Positions 24,844 through 34,460 are shown, counted from the first letter of the stretch. The stretch: DNA of 64,000 nt from Granulosicoccus sp045106195 (GCA_045106195.1 JBGCEH010000009.1:310001-374000); one strand, 5' to 3'. Notes: generated from the sequence alone by a model not told the origin. Numbers and translations are program-made.

Positions 24844-26276
24844 GCTGATCGGGACTGGCGAACTTCAATCAGAAACAGGGAGGCCAGGGCTTGCCCATAA
24901 GGTGTGGGAACGATGGGAATGCGGCGGTAGAAGTCCAGATCGTCACCCATCGGATTTCCAACAGACACATCCTGCAGTAATGTAATCCCTCTTCATCTAT
25001 TCTTTGCAGTACACCGGTTAGTGCCTTGTGCACCAGTGTTTCGTAACCATCACCGATCATTTGTAAACGGATACCGGCTAGCACCCCGTAAGCGATACCC
25101 GCCATGCCAGATGATTCAACCGGGCTAGTCGAATCATTCAATAGCGTATGAAACATACCGTCGTCGCGCTGCAAGCTTGCCAGAGCCGACATTCGCATTG
25201 CCATGGAGCGTTAACAACCCACGCAAGTCACTCGGATAATATGCTGCTGAGTTCCACTCAGCCAGGCCGTGCTCATCCACGGCATCAAACCACCGATGCA
25301 AACGAGAAAGCGCTATTTGCGCATGCAACTCACCTTTTTTTCCACTATTGGTGAAAACGAGATCAGGGTAAAGTTCTCCGGCAATGTACTGCGCAACATG
25401 AAAACATAACACATGATTCTCGCTCCAGAACCACATCACATCGTTACCGGGTTCGTCCATCCAGTATCGGAAACCGAGTAGCGCCAACTGGAGTTTTTTT
25501 CTGATTGTGTGCAGACAAGCGATGGTTGTAACGAGACGCTATCCATACCAAGGGCACGATATGAAAGTCCGCACAATCATCCCGTGCATTGACGATCTCA
25601 AGCAGTTAATCGAAGTTATGCTGCGCGTGTTTGTTCTATCGCTCCAGATGAGCCATGACCAGGCAATAGGCTGGCATTTTGAACGACTCGCCAGCGATGG
25701 TCTCCAAAAATAGCCGTTGTCGACGGTCAGGGGATAAGGCTCCCAGCTCTATTGCCTCGCCTAATACCGAGGTTCCAACTTTGCGACTGACCGTGACATC
25801 CCCCAATTGGCATCGCCAGATGAATTCTGGACATCCGGATTTCAATTCGTGTGAATCAATAACATCGGCAATGGGAAATTCTTAGCCCAACTGGATACTG
25901 ATCTGAACTTACAACGCGCCCAACGACCAACCAGAATGGGTTGAAAGCTAAAGCACGAAAAATCAACCCGTGGATTTTCGAAGCCACAATACGCATCCGG
26001 AAAATTGACATCTTCCAATACCAACGATCTAAAAGCGATGTACGACCGCCACGCCTCTCTACACGGCAGATCTCCAGTATCTACCCACCCGTTGACAAAC
26101 TGATAAATAACGACATCAGGCATTGGCCGTGCAATACCGGGAAAACGTTGGACCCTTGCCTTACTCAGGTTCCAGCGGTTCAGGCTCTGATCTTTGCCTA
26201 GGTTCTCGAATACGATTTTCGTCATGGATAGTGAAACCGAATCGAAAAGCGGTAGTGAAATCTGATGACCAATCAA
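24840..26276 (-). pseudogene. Decayed glycoside-hydrolase region ending in a GH88/105-like C-terminus
   Basis: Overlapping minus-strand fragments make sense only if several frameshifts and stops are bridged. The last part reads DGMFHTLLND, SSGMAGIAYGVLAGIRL and ALTGVLQRIDEEG. After a shift near 24985 it continues LLQDVSVGNPMGDDLDFYRR and IPIVPTPYGQALASL to a stop at 24840. This is the end of an unsaturated-glucuronyl/rhamnogalacturonyl hydrolase type protein. Upstream fragments (NARDDCADFHIVPLVWI; FRYWMDEPGNDVMWFWSENH; AEWNSAAYYPSDLRGLLTL) look like a second carbohydrate-related protein joined to it by deletion near 25200. It lies directly downstream of a sugar ABC importer and was probably part of that operon. 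Confidence 0.75.
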
Positions 26277-26305
26277 TCTTCGCCAGCGAATGCGGCATCG
26301 AGCTA

Positions 26306-27388
26306 CTAGTCTTGTCTCAATACCTTACCTTGCTCATCAAACAAATGCGCAAGCGACATATCGAAACGTAATTTGATGGATTCCTTACGAGCCACCCTGG
26401 TTTGACCGACGTGATGTACGGTAAGCTCCTGCCCCGCGGGTAACTGACAGTAAAGATAACTTTCACTGCCCAGTTGCTCTACCGAGTTGGCAATTGCCGG
26501 CAATCCCGGTTCTTCACTTTCCTCCAAAAGGACAGCCTCCGGCCGAATGCCCAGCGTTATGGTTGTGCTCACCAGATGTCCAGGAAGGGTCTGTGGTAAC
26601 TGGACTGGCGGCAGGCCTTCGATACTAAGCTCGCTCGTGCCAGTGGCTATTCCCTTCAGAAAATTCATTCGAGGGCTGCCGATGAAACCTGCCACAAACT
26701 GGTTGGCTGGACGGTTGTAGAGCTCTAGCGGTTCACCGAACTGCTCTATTTGGCCCTTGCTCAGCACAACGATACGATCAGCCATAGTCATGGCTTCAAC
26801 CTGATCGTGAGTGACGTAAATCATGGTATTACCCAACTCGAAATGCAGGTTAGAGATTTCAGCACGCATCTGGACTCGAAGCTCGGCATCAAGATTACTC
26901 AGAGGTTCATCAAACAAAAATATGCGAGGTTGGCGCACAATGGCACGACCGATCGCCACACGTTGCCGTTGCCCACCTGACAGCTGTCCGGGCCGCCTTC
27001 CCAGCAAGTCTTCTATCTGAAGCAGCTTTGCCGCATTGGTGACGCGCTGCTTGATCTCTGCCTTTTCAACGCGCAGATTCTCCAGACCAAAGGACAGGTT
27101 CTTGTATACCGACATATGGGGATACAGCGCATACGACTGGAATACCATGGCCAGATTTCGCTCAGATGCAGGAATGGCGTTCATGACCTTGCCATCCATC
27201 ATGATATCGCCAGAGCTTAGTTGCTCCAAACCGGCGATGAGTCTTAGCAAAGTTGATTTTCCACAGCCCGACGGCCCTACAAAAACAATGAACTCACCTT
27301 CTTTAATCGCCAGATCGATACCATGGATGACTTTGGTATCGCCATACGCCTTCCTGACGTCGGACAGCTGCAATGCCTGTGTACTCAT
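26306..27388 (-). CDS. Sugar ABC transporter ATP-binding protein (MalK/UgpC type)
   Basis: This is a 360-residue ATPase of the CUT1 sugar-importer class. It has Walker A GPSGCGKST (38-46), Q-loop VFQSYALYPH, signature LSGGQRQRVAIGRA (136-149), Walker B IFLFDEP, and a C-terminal regulatory TOBE/OB region from about 240 (LGIRPEAVLL). It energises import through the two permeases encoded upstream, and its ATG overlaps the permease stop (ATGA). MalK-type ATPases are often shared between importers, so substrate identity rests on the binding protein. The gene is complete; the decayed hydrolase region begins just after it. Confidence 0.95.
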   Translation of the reverse strand: MSTQALQLSDVRKAYGDTKVIHGIDLAIKEGEFIVFVGPSGCGKSTLLRLIAGLEQLSSGDIMMDGKVMNAIPASERNLAMVFQSYALYPHMSVYKNLSFGLENLRVEKAEIKQRVTNAAKLLQIEDLLGRRPGQLSGGQRQRVAIGRAIVRQPRIFLFDEPLSNLDAELRVQMRAEISNLHFELGNTMIYVTHDQVEAMTMADRIVVLSKGQIEQFGEPLELYNRPANQFVAGFIGSPRMNFLKGIATGTSELSIEGLPPVQLPQTLPGHLVSTTITLGIRPEAVLLEESEEPGLPAIANSVEQLGSESYLYCQLPAGQELTVHHVGQTRVARKESIKLRFDMSLAHLFDEQGKVLRQD

Positions 27389-28467
27389 TTCATTCCTGTT
27401 GTGGCAATGCCGGTGGTGATGTAGCGTTGCAAGAACCCGAACACCAACGTGACGGGGATGAGTGAGACAATCGTCATGGCCAGAATATAATTGTAGTCAG
27501 AATCATTTTCGCCGGAGAACGCCGTAAGACCGATTTGAATAGTGTGAACTGCGGGATCTGAGATAAGCACAATCAATGGCCATAGAAAATCATTCCAGCG
27601 CCAGATGACCGACAGAATCGCCAGTACCGCCAGCGCTGGCAGGGACAACGGCAATACGATTCGCCAATAGATTTTCCATTCAGAGGCCGCATCCATGCGT
27701 GCAGCTTCGAGCAATTCGTCAGGGATTGTGAGCATGTATTGCCTTAGCAGGAATACCCCGGTAGGTGTCGCAGCAGCCGGAATGATAACGCCCCACAGAG
27801 TTCCTGAAATACCCAGCATCCACACAACAAAGAATAGTGAGACGAGAATTATCGTGGCTGGTATGAGCAACGTTGTGATGATCAGCACCATGAAAGTGAA
27901 GCGGCCTCGGAACTCGTACTTGGACAATGCAAAGGCTGCCATCGAATTGATGATCAGTGTAATGATGGTGGCAACGATCGTGACGAAAACCGTGTTGCTG
28001 AATAGGCGCACAATGTTGAAGTGACTCGCGCCCTCCTGCTGTAACAGGGGATTCAGATAGTTCTCAGTTGCAATCTCGACCTTCTCGACCGGTATCAATG
28101 CCTTTCGAATGGATTGAAATATGGCTTCCGGGTCGTCTACGGGCGCAACATCCGTCAGTTTTCTTGTGGGGCCTACCTTGACGACGACTACCGGTTCTGT
28201 CCCTGAATCATCGCTATAGCGGTACAGGTATTTCTCCCCAAGCCCTTCAACCGCTTGTGTGACTGGTGCATAAGGTAGTATTCGAGTATCAAATTGCTCC
28301 AGAGAAGATTCTGACTTCAATGAACTCAGCACGGTCCACATGACAGGACCCACGATAACAAGCACACCAAAAACAAGGTAGGCATACATCAACCAATCAG
28401 CCATACCGATTCGTCGCCCATCCTTGTTGCCTTTGGTTCGCGTCAGGAAGGTTGTCAGCGCACTCAC
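27385..28467 (-). CDS. Sugar ABC transporter permease (MalG type)
   Basis: This is a 360-residue inner-membrane permease with a GTG start at 28467. A first membrane helix (about 25-50) is followed by an unusually long periplasmic loop of about 100 residues, then five helices. The EAA loop that contacts the ATPase is seen as EAARMDAASEWKIYWRIVLP near residue 265. MalG-type permeases are usually about 280 residues, so the loop is extra, as in MalF-like partners. It begins 2 bp after the MalF-type stop and overlaps the ATPase start. Confidence 0.93.
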   Translation of the reverse strand: MSALTTFLTRTKGNKDGRRIGMADWLMYAYLVFGVLVIVGPVMWTVLSSLKSESSLEQFDTRILPYAPVTQAVEGLGEKYLYRYSDDSGTEPVVVVKVGPTRKLTDVAPVDDPEAIFQSIRKALIPVEKVEIATENYLNPLLQQEGASHFNIVRLFSNTVFVTIVATIITLIINSMAAFALSKYEFRGRFTFMVLIITTLLIPATIILVSLFFVVWMLGISGTLWGVIIPAAATPTGVFLLRQYMLTIPDELLEAARMDAASEWKIYWRIVLPLSLPALAVLAILSVIWRWNDFLWPLIVLISDPAVHTIQIGLTAFSGENDSDYNYILAMTIVSLIPVTLVFGFLQRYITTGIATTGMK

Positions 28468-28468
28468 T

Positions 28469-29902
28469 TCATACCCCCGACTGACGTCTTGTTACTACCA
28501 GCTGAATAGTCGTCAAAAGCGCAAGTATGACTGCCATGATGACAGAGCCCGCAGCTGCCGGACCATAGGATCGATTAGCACCCGTAAAGGCAGATTCGAA
28601 AATGTACTGCACCACCATGAATGTCTCTCTGCCCGGCCCACCGCCTGTGAGTGTATAGACCTCATCAAAAACCTGAAAACTCTTGATCAGTGACAACACG
28701 AGAACCACCACGAAAGTGGGCATCAAAAGAGGAAACGTGATTCTGGAAAAAGTACGCCACGGACTGGCAGCATCCATTTCTGCAGCCTCGTACAGATCAC
28801 GCGGAATAGCCTGCAGCCCGGCCAGCAGAATCAACATGTAAAATCCCATGTGGTGCCAGGTATAGACAAAAATCAGCCAGAACATCGGCCAGCCAGTACG
28901 CGGTGTGACAAGCCAGTTCACGGGACGGAATTGTCCAAAATTGAAAACCGCATCGAACTGTATGCTGAGCAACAGCAGCATCCCTGCGATACACGCGCCA
29001 ATCAGAACTTTTCTAGCTACCGCCCGATGATCTGCCACGAGCCAAAGTAACCAGGCAGCGATAGCCAGACCCAGCCAGAAACTGGACTCCACCGGGCTAC
29101 CCGGCAGCAATGATAATGGGTTTGACCAGGTTACGATGAGCATCATGAAAAAGGCCATGAGAAACGTCCATGGCAGCGATAGAAATTTATCAGAACGCAA
29201 CGCTCTTTCAGTAGCCAGCAACAGCACGATAGCTAGCACAATCGTTGCGAAAATATCAAAGCCGGCGAGCGCGGACAGGGTTGCCGCGGTCTCGTCTCCA
29301 GCATCAAGGCTGGAATTCAAAACGCCACGCCGGTGCAATACCCATTTCCAGATATTGGCAATCACAACCGGTGAGAGCATGACAGGATAAAAGAACATGG
29401 CGCGCCAGAAGCCCCTGCCACGGATAACGCGATTGACCACCAGAGCGGTGATCAGGGATACGACGCACAGCACTGGCACCTGAAAAATAACAAAGAAAAA
29501 AGTATTGCCCAGGCCCGTCCAAAAGTTGTAACCCGCAGCAGGGCAGGATTTTGGAATTAGAATGGTCTCACAATCAAAAATCTGCCGATAGTTTTCAGTA
29601 CCGACAACCGGGCGTTCGAACAGGTTGATCGACTCTCCTCCGGTGAAAGAGACATAGAGGTTCAACAAGAGAGGGCTGAAAGTGAATATGCCAAAAATCA
29701 GCATATTCGGCATCAGTAGCGCATACGGCACGCCCCCTCGGCCCCATGTGCTCTGCGCCCATTCAACTGGGAAGCCAACGAGATCCGCCAGAAAATGATG
29801 GGCCTGACCCCATCGGTAAAGACGGTTTGTTAACAGCCAATATGAGCCATACAACACCCACGTGCTGCAAATGACCCACATGATCAAGCCAAAGGGGCTC
29901 AT
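28469..29902 (-). CDS. Sugar ABC transporter permease (MalF type) with additional membrane helices
   Basis: This 477-residue permease has a core binding-protein-dependent transport domain in two parts. The EAA loop is EAAEMDAASPWRTFSRITFP near residue 380, followed by GGPGRETFMVVQYIFESAF. Between the two halves is an insert of several additional hydrophobic helices (about 225-320), which makes the protein longer than the usual 290-320 residues. It pairs with the MalG-type protein to form the translocation channel. A stable hairpin separates it from the upstream binding-protein gene. Confidence 0.92.
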   Translation of the reverse strand: MSPFGLIMWVICSTWVLYGSYWLLTNRLYRWGQAHHFLADLVGFPVEWAQSTWGRGGVPYALLMPNMLIFGIFTFSPLLLNLYVSFTGGESINLFERPVVGTENYRQIFDCETILIPKSCPAAGYNFWTGLGNTFFFVIFQVPVLCVVSLITALVVNRVIRGRGFWRAMFFYPVMLSPVVIANIWKWVLHRRGVLNSSLDAGDETAATLSALAGFDIFATIVLAIVLLLATERALRSDKFLSLPWTFLMAFFMMLIVTWSNPLSLLPGSPVESSFWLGLAIAAWLLWLVADHRAVARKVLIGACIAGMLLLLSIQFDAVFNFGQFRPVNWLVTPRTGWPMFWLIFVYTWHHMGFYMLILLAGLQAIPRDLYEAAEMDAASPWRTFSRITFPLLMPTFVVVLVLSLIKSFQVFDEVYTLTGGGPGRETFMVVQYIFESAFTGANRSYGPAAAGSVIMAVILALLTTIQLVVTRRQSGV

Positions 29903-30004
29903 GTTTTGAAGTGTGATTCCGAGAAGCTGGAAGAAATTGGGGACAAAGTATCAACAACTGACACGGTTAGCGTTTTAACACGAACAGAGAATAAAGTGAC
30001 AATC

Positions 30005-30033
30005 CCGGATACATCGTGTGTCGATGTACCCGG
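30005..30033 (-). other. Intercistronic hairpin after the ABC solute-binding protein gene
   Basis: The arms 30005-30016 and 30022-30033 pair over 12 positions with one mismatch around a five-base loop. It sits in the 164-bp gap between the solute-binding protein and the first permease. Such stems commonly protect the upstream mRNA or attenuate transcription, so that more binding protein than permease is made. Confidence 0.6.
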
Positions 30034-30066
30034 TTCAAGCTGAAACGTTGTAAAACAGCTCAGCGA

Positions 30067-31359
30067 CTAATTGCTGGCTAGCTCCTCTTCAATCTTCGTC
30101 ATGGCCTCATCCATCGTCAGATCACCGTTCATGACGGCAGATACATATTCAACCGTAGCATTGAAGATCACAAAGTTTTTCGGAGAACCCTGCAAAGCAT
30201 AGGCTTGCGGTGTCTGCTCGGCCGCCAGGGCAGCACCTGCTGCAAACACATTCAATCCGTCGGACACCGCTTGAGAGGCGCCATACTCGGCATAGTTGAT
30301 TCCAGCTTCCTGCAACTTCGCGTGTGCGGGAATAGCTGAATTGACCCCGTAGATTTCCAGAGCCTGTTCATCCTGAGCAAGAAAATCTATGAACCTGGCA
30401 ACCTCTTCAGGATGCTCGGTGTCCTTGAATCCCACCACTCCCGATCCACCCGGCATGATGCCGCAGCCTGCAGGACCACAAGGTACCGGAGCTACTCTCC
30501 ATTCGAATTTGTCGCCGACATTCGTGTCCACACCATTTATGGCCCAGGAACCCGACATATGCATGGCGACTTCTCCGTTGTTGAACATCTCGTTGCCGTT
30601 CGCATACTTGGCACCCGATACAGCTGGCCATACATCTGGTGGCATCAAGCCATCAGTATGCCACTCCACCATCTTTTCCATCATGGTGCGAAAGCCTTCG
30701 TCAATAATCAGATTACCTTCATCGTCAAAGTACTTGGCTCCATAAGACATTGCAGGGCCAGCGACACGATGACCCGAGCGATCCATGACCATTCCCGCGT
30801 AAATGCCTGTTTCATCTCTTACCTTTGCAGTGGCTTCAGCCCAGTCATCCCAGGTAGAACCCGGCTCGGGAATCTCGACTTCAGCTTCCTCAAACAGCGT
30901 GACGTTGACATATGGTCCAGTCACGGTCATTTCAGTATGAAAGCCGTAAATGCCCTTATCATCACTACTTCCACGATACCATGGGAGAACCGCGCCATAG
31001 TCAGCTTCCCAGTCAGCGGCGTCAACATACGGCGTCAGATCCATGTAATAGGGGTTTAGTCCGCCCAGATTCGTGATGCGGGCAACATCAGGACCTGTGC
31101 CTGCTTGCAACTGTGACTCCAGACCATCGCGAACAATGTCATAGCCCACCAGATTCATTGTGACTGTGATATCCGGATTGGCTTCGTTGAAACGCTCAAT
31201 CATTTCCTGAAAAATTTCGTGCTCAGCGGCATCGGAATGCATCATGAAGCTAAGCTCGGCTTCTGCTAGAACCTGTCCCGCACCGAGGAACCCTGTCAAC
31301 ACAGCAGCAGAAACAAGCGAACGCCTTAGGCGAGTAATAGTTAGGGGGGTGTGGCGCAT
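30067..31359 (-). CDS. Sugar ABC transporter periplasmic binding protein (family 1)
   Basis: The product has 430 residues from the ATG at 31359, which has an AGAGG site and is followed by a good signal peptide (LVSAAVLTGFLGAGQVLA). An open frame to 31473 would only add a non-signal extension. The mature protein has the family-1 binding-protein layout: EMIERFNEANPDITV, GTGPDVARITNLGG, a lobe with FNNGEVAMHMSGSWAI, and PGGSGVVGFKDTEHPEEV. It delivers a carbohydrate to the MalFGK-type proteins that follow. The neighbouring GH88/105 remnant suggests an oligo-uronide or rhamnogalacturonan fragment as the ancestral substrate, which is an inference. Confidence 0.93.
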   Translation of the reverse strand: MRHTPLTITRLRRSLVSAAVLTGFLGAGQVLAEAELSFMMHSDAAEHEIFQEMIERFNEANPDITVTMNLVGYDIVRDGLESQLQAGTGPDVARITNLGGLNPYYMDLTPYVDAADWEADYGAVLPWYRGSSDDKGIYGFHTEMTVTGPYVNVTLFEEAEVEIPEPGSTWDDWAEATAKVRDETGIYAGMVMDRSGHRVAGPAMSYGAKYFDDEGNLIIDEGFRTMMEKMVEWHTDGLMPPDVWPAVSGAKYANGNEMFNNGEVAMHMSGSWAINGVDTNVGDKFEWRVAPVPCGPAGCGIMPGGSGVVGFKDTEHPEEVARFIDFLAQDEQALEIYGVNSAIPAHAKLQEAGINYAEYGASQAVSDGLNVFAAGAALAAEQTPQAYALQGSPKNFVIFNATVEYVSAVMNGDLTMDEAMTKIEEELASN

Positions 31360-31471
31360 AAAGTAAACCTCTTTATAAGTGATCGAACGTGTGTCGTGCC
31401 AGACTGGTGCTGACTGGACACCCGAGTGCCAAGAGGTTAACACTGGATTGGTCCGGAGAACAATCAACGAC

Positions 31472-31488
31472 ACGTCAAAAATTGACGT
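31472..31488. promoter_or_regulatory. Perfect inverted repeat upstream of the sugar ABC operon
   Basis: ACGTCAA and TTGACGT are separated by AAA, a 7+3+7 palindrome 113 bp upstream of the binding-protein start. A further TTGACG follows directly. The symmetry and position suggest an operator for a dimeric repressor or activator of the importer. No regulator gene is adjacent, and the rest of the 31360-31668 gap shows no gene. Confidence 0.45.
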
Positions 31489-31668
31489 TTGACGCCGTAA
31501 TATAAGTTCTGGGGAATTTTGTGAACCAGAAACTCGATTTGCTCGAATGTTCGTTTGGAAATCAGGTCTCTCAAAGCGCTTTGGCTAGTGCATAGTACAA
31601 GGCGAGACCCCCGCCATAGCACCACACGTGCGTCAGGAAAATGCGGACTGACATCAGCGGACAGGTAT

Positions 31669-32097
31669 TTAGTGAAAATACTGGTCGACGATCTCGAGAA
31701 CAGATTCTGGCTTTAACGGCTTTTCGACAAAGCACCCAACAAAAGGCGTGACCTTGGCTCTCTCAATATCAACAGTCTGACCTGAGGTTGACACCATCAC
31801 AATGACCGTTGCCGGATCATAGTCGTTGTCATTAACCCACTGAGTGTACTGATCCATGAACTCCCAGCCGTTGACTCTTGGCATGTTTATATCAAGAAAA
31901 ATCAAATCCGGATGGCGGATTTCAGCACCACGAGAGGAAAATTCACCTCGATTTGACAAATAGTCCATTGCCGTATCACCACTGGTGCAAATGTCTATCC
32001 GACATTTCAAACCGCTTTTCTGTATCGCACGCTGGTGAAAGAAATTGTCGTCCTCATCATCATCAATCAAAAGAATTAAATCTGGTCTGGATTTCAT
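31669..32097 (-). CDS. Single-domain response regulator (Rcp1-like)
   Basis: This is a 142-residue receiver domain without an output domain. The acidic pocket is IDDDEDD (11-17), the phospho-acceptor is Asp69 in FLDINMPRVNGWEF, and the conserved Lys is in EKPLKP (126). The long loop after helix 2 and the DNFFHQRAI start are typical of the Rcp1 regulators that accept phosphate from phytochrome kinases. Its ATG overlaps the end of the upstream kinase gene by 4 bp. The photosensory part of that kinase is lost, so this regulator may be uncoupled from light or served by another kinase. Confidence 0.92.
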   Translation of the reverse strand: MKSRPDLILLIDDDEDDNFFHQRAIQKSGLKCRIDICTSGDTAMDYLSNRGEFSSRGAEIRHPDLIFLDINMPRVNGWEFMDQYTQWVNDNDYDPATVIVMVSTSGQTVDIERAKVTPFVGCFVEKPLKPESVLEIVDQYFH

Positions 32098-32894
32098 AAT
32101 TGTTCAACGACATTGGAATTGTGAAAGCGAACCCAGAAGGTCGAACCTCTCCCCACATCCGAGTCTACACCAATTTCCGCCCCCATCGATTCGGCGACCT
32201 TTGCGCAAATTGCCAGTCCAATGCCGGTGCCATCATAATCATTCTTTCCATGCAAACGCTTGAACATATCAAATATCCGTGAGTGGTACGCGGGATCAAT
32301 CCCGATACCGTTGTCAGCTACATTGAGCGTCCAGAAAGAGCCGGCTTGTCTGGTGAAAATCGATATTGTCGGAACCGTTCCTGAGTCGACATATTTTATA
32401 GCGTTGGTGAGTAGATTTTTTACGAGCTGCTGCATCTTGCTTTCATCACCGACAATAACAGGCAATTCATCAATGGTTAACTGGGCTTGCGTTTCAGTGA
32501 GCCTGGGTTTCAACTCTTCACAAATGTCTTCTACTATTTTAGACAGATCGATAATTTCGCGCTTTGTCGATGCTCCCAATTGCGAATACCCCAACAAATC
32601 AGTCACGAGGCTGCTCATTCGCTCAGCTGCATTCTCGGTGCGCCTGAGAAAATTAAATACATCCTTGTAATTCCCCGCATCTAACGCTTCTTTGGTCAAA
32701 TCAAAGTAGCTGGCCTGGGTGCGCAAAGGTTCTTGCAAGTCGTGCGCAGCAGCATAGGCAAGCTGCATAAATTCTGTATTGTTTCGCTGGGCCAACATTG
32801 CAGTATGGCGCAATTCCTTCTTGAAAATTCCCTGCCGGACTCGATCTGCCATATCAAGAGCACTTCGCTCCCATCGCCTGGACTGGCCTTCCAC
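32094..32894 (-). CDS. Phytochrome-type histidine kinase, truncated to its transmitter
   Basis: The product has 266 residues from a GTG start. HAHDLQEPLR-type H-box with His51 (AAAHDLQEPLRTQ) is followed by QQLVKNLLTNAIKYV (N-box), DNGIGIDPAYHSRIFDMF (G1/F) and GTGIGLAICAKV (G2). The first 25 residues (GQSRRWERSALDMADRVRQ) match the end of a phytochrome PHY domain, so the sensor has been cut away. Upstream, PHY sequence continues in the same frame but is interrupted by a TAG at the position of a conserved Trp. The kinase core is intact and could still work if translated from the internal GTG; otherwise the gene is a pseudogene. Confidence 0.8.
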   Translation of the reverse strand: MEGQSRRWERSALDMADRVRQGIFKKELRHTAMLAQRNNTEFMQLAYAAAHDLQEPLRTQASYFDLTKEALDAGNYKDVFNFLRRTENAAERMSSLVTDLLGYSQLGASTKREIIDLSKIVEDICEELKPRLTETQAQLTIDELPVIVGDESKMQQLVKNLLTNAIKYVDSGTVPTISIFTRQAGSFWTLNVADNGIGIDPAYHSRIFDMFKRLHGKNDYDGTGIGLAICAKVAESMGAEIGVDSDVGRGSTFWVRFHNSNVVEQL

Positions 32895-33077
32895 CTTTAC
32901 TTGCTATTTGGCAAACGATTGTCTGGGGCTGAGTTGAACATCTTCACCACCTTCCGCCGGTTTGACCGAATAACTATTTTCAGGATCACCAGCCCAGTCC
33001 ACAGTAAGAGACACAGGTTTTTTGAACCAGAAAAGATAACTTCCAGACAAAGAGGATATACAGGATGGCATCAGGCC
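32895..33077 (-). pseudogene. Remnant of a phytochrome PHY domain, in frame with the kinase across a stop
   Basis: The minus-strand frame reads SGSYLFWFKK, VDWAGDPENSYSV and QLSPRQSFAK, then TAG, then the kinase frame. Bacteriophytochromes have DYLLWFRPE, VTWAGDPHKPV and LSPRxSFxxW at this place, so the stop falls where Trp is expected (TGG to TAG). I find no GAF or PAS domain with the chromophore pocket further upstream, which points to a larger deletion. Confidence 0.72.
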
Positions 33078-33563
33078 TGTGTATGGGCTCGCTGGCACAA
33101 TTATCCTTGCTTAACGTAAAGTCAGGATAGACACTATTCCTGTTAGGCACGGTATGACTGATTTTCCTGGCTTTTGTCGTCATGTGCACCGTGCTTGCAT
33201 TTAATCAATGGGTGGCTATAACGCAACTAGAACATCAGCGATATCTGTAAATTCTGTTTCGTCAGACGCTGTAAAAATTCTCACACTACCTAGTGATAGT
33301 GCATGTAACCTATGGGAATTGACTTTTCACACTCAGGTTGTCAGCCTTGCATTATTCTCTACATACGTTCACAAACGCTAGTCTGGACTACCCACTAAAG
33401 AGCTGGTTCTTTCACTGATCCCTTTATTTGCAGCAAATTCTGTTAAGGAATGCAATTCAGACTGTTTTCCGATCAGGGCGCAGTGCCTGAGCAGGATTCG
33501 CTACAGTCAAGGGAGGGCGCCGGGCTTGCCGGAAGAACCTGTCACTCTCATGAATAAGCCAGG
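33078..33563. other. Non-coding stretch between the kinase remnant and the SDR gene
   Basis: Nearly 490 bp have no frame I can support. A 40-codon minus-strand frame near 33390-33500 has no recognisable features. The sequence may be what remains of the deleted photosensory region, but I could not detect phytochrome GAF or PAS motifs in any frame. Confidence 0.35.
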
Positions 33564-34460
33564 CTAGAGAACCTTGTCAAGTACTTTACGCACGTGCTCG
33601 TTACCTGAATAGAACACATCGGCATCAGACATGTCTGAAATCTCAGGGAAGTTCCTCGCGATACCATCGACATTTCGCTCACTCTCCGCCAAATGAACGC
33701 CAGCGCTCTCACAAATCTGTAACGTCGCATAAGTACCTGCACCCGCCAACATCACGCAACGATTCGGCGCATCATTCGATACGAGAAACGCCGCCGCCGG
33801 CGTAACATACTTTGGATCGAGTACGTTCAGCATATCCTCATTCAGTACATCTTCGGTCATCCTTGTAGCAGCAGTGGGTGACAAACAGTTTACGTTAATG
33901 TTGTGTTTTGCACCTTCAATACACAAGGTATTCATGAGGCCAATCAGGCCAAGTTTTGCCGCGCCATAATTGGCCTGGCCAAAATTGCCATAAATTCCGG
34001 ATGAGGAGGTAGTCATCAATATTCGGCCATAGTTCCGTGTTTTCATGTGATTCCAGACAGCCCGAGTACAGTTGGCTGAACCGTTGAGATGCACATCGAT
34101 CACTTTCTCCCAATCAGCCACCTCCATTTTACTAAAAGACTTGTCCCTTAAGATACCGGCGTTGTTAATTAGAATATCAATGCGCCCCCAATGGGATATT
34201 GCGTCAGCGACCATTACTTCACATTGTTTGTAATCAACAACATTAGCGCCACTTGCTATCGCCTTACCACCAGCTGAGATGATTTCCTGCACAACGGATT
34301 GTGCTGGAGAATCAGACCCACCGGTTCCGTCACGCGCTCCTCCAAAATCGTTGACCACAACTTTCGCGCCCAGACTGGCCAGTTCCACTGCATGTGAACG
34401 GCCAAGGCCGTTTCCGGCCCCGGTCACTATCGCTACCTGATTCTCAAATTCTATTGTCAT
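33564..34460 (-). CDS. SDR family dehydrogenase, (3R)-hydroxyacyl-CoA dehydrogenase-like
   Basis: This 298-residue short-chain dehydrogenase has cofactor motif TGAGNGLG (13-20), NNAG (99-102), and a catalytic Ser near 152-154 with Tyr165 and Lys169 (YGAAK). The additional segment VVVNDFGGARDGTG after beta-2 and the C-terminal extension are typical of the dehydrogenase half of multifunctional protein 2 (peroxisomal hydroxyacyl-CoA dehydrogenase). It therefore most likely oxidises a (3R)-hydroxyacyl-CoA or a related alcohol with NAD. Neighbours give no pathway. It seems to be a single gene. Confidence 0.9.
   Translation of the reverse strand: MTIEFENQVAIVTGAGNGLGRSHAVELASLGAKVVVNDFGGARDGTGGSDSPAQSVVQEIISAGGKAIASGANVVDYKQCEVMVADAISHWGRIDILINNAGILRDKSFSKMEVADWEKVIDVHLNGSANCTRAVWNHMKTRNYGRILMTTSSSGIYGNFGQANYGAAKLGLIGLMNTLCIEGAKHNINVNCLSPTAATRMTEDVLNEDMLNVLDPKYVTPAAAFLVSNDAPNRCVMLAGAGTYATLQICESAGVHLAESERNVDGIARNFPEISDMSDADVFYSGNEHVRKVLDKVL

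Noticed and set aside
33390..33500. 40-codon minus-strand frame as the missing phytochrome sensor
   Set aside because: No PAS/GAF motif or chromophore Cys/Asp-Ile-Pro pocket can be seen.
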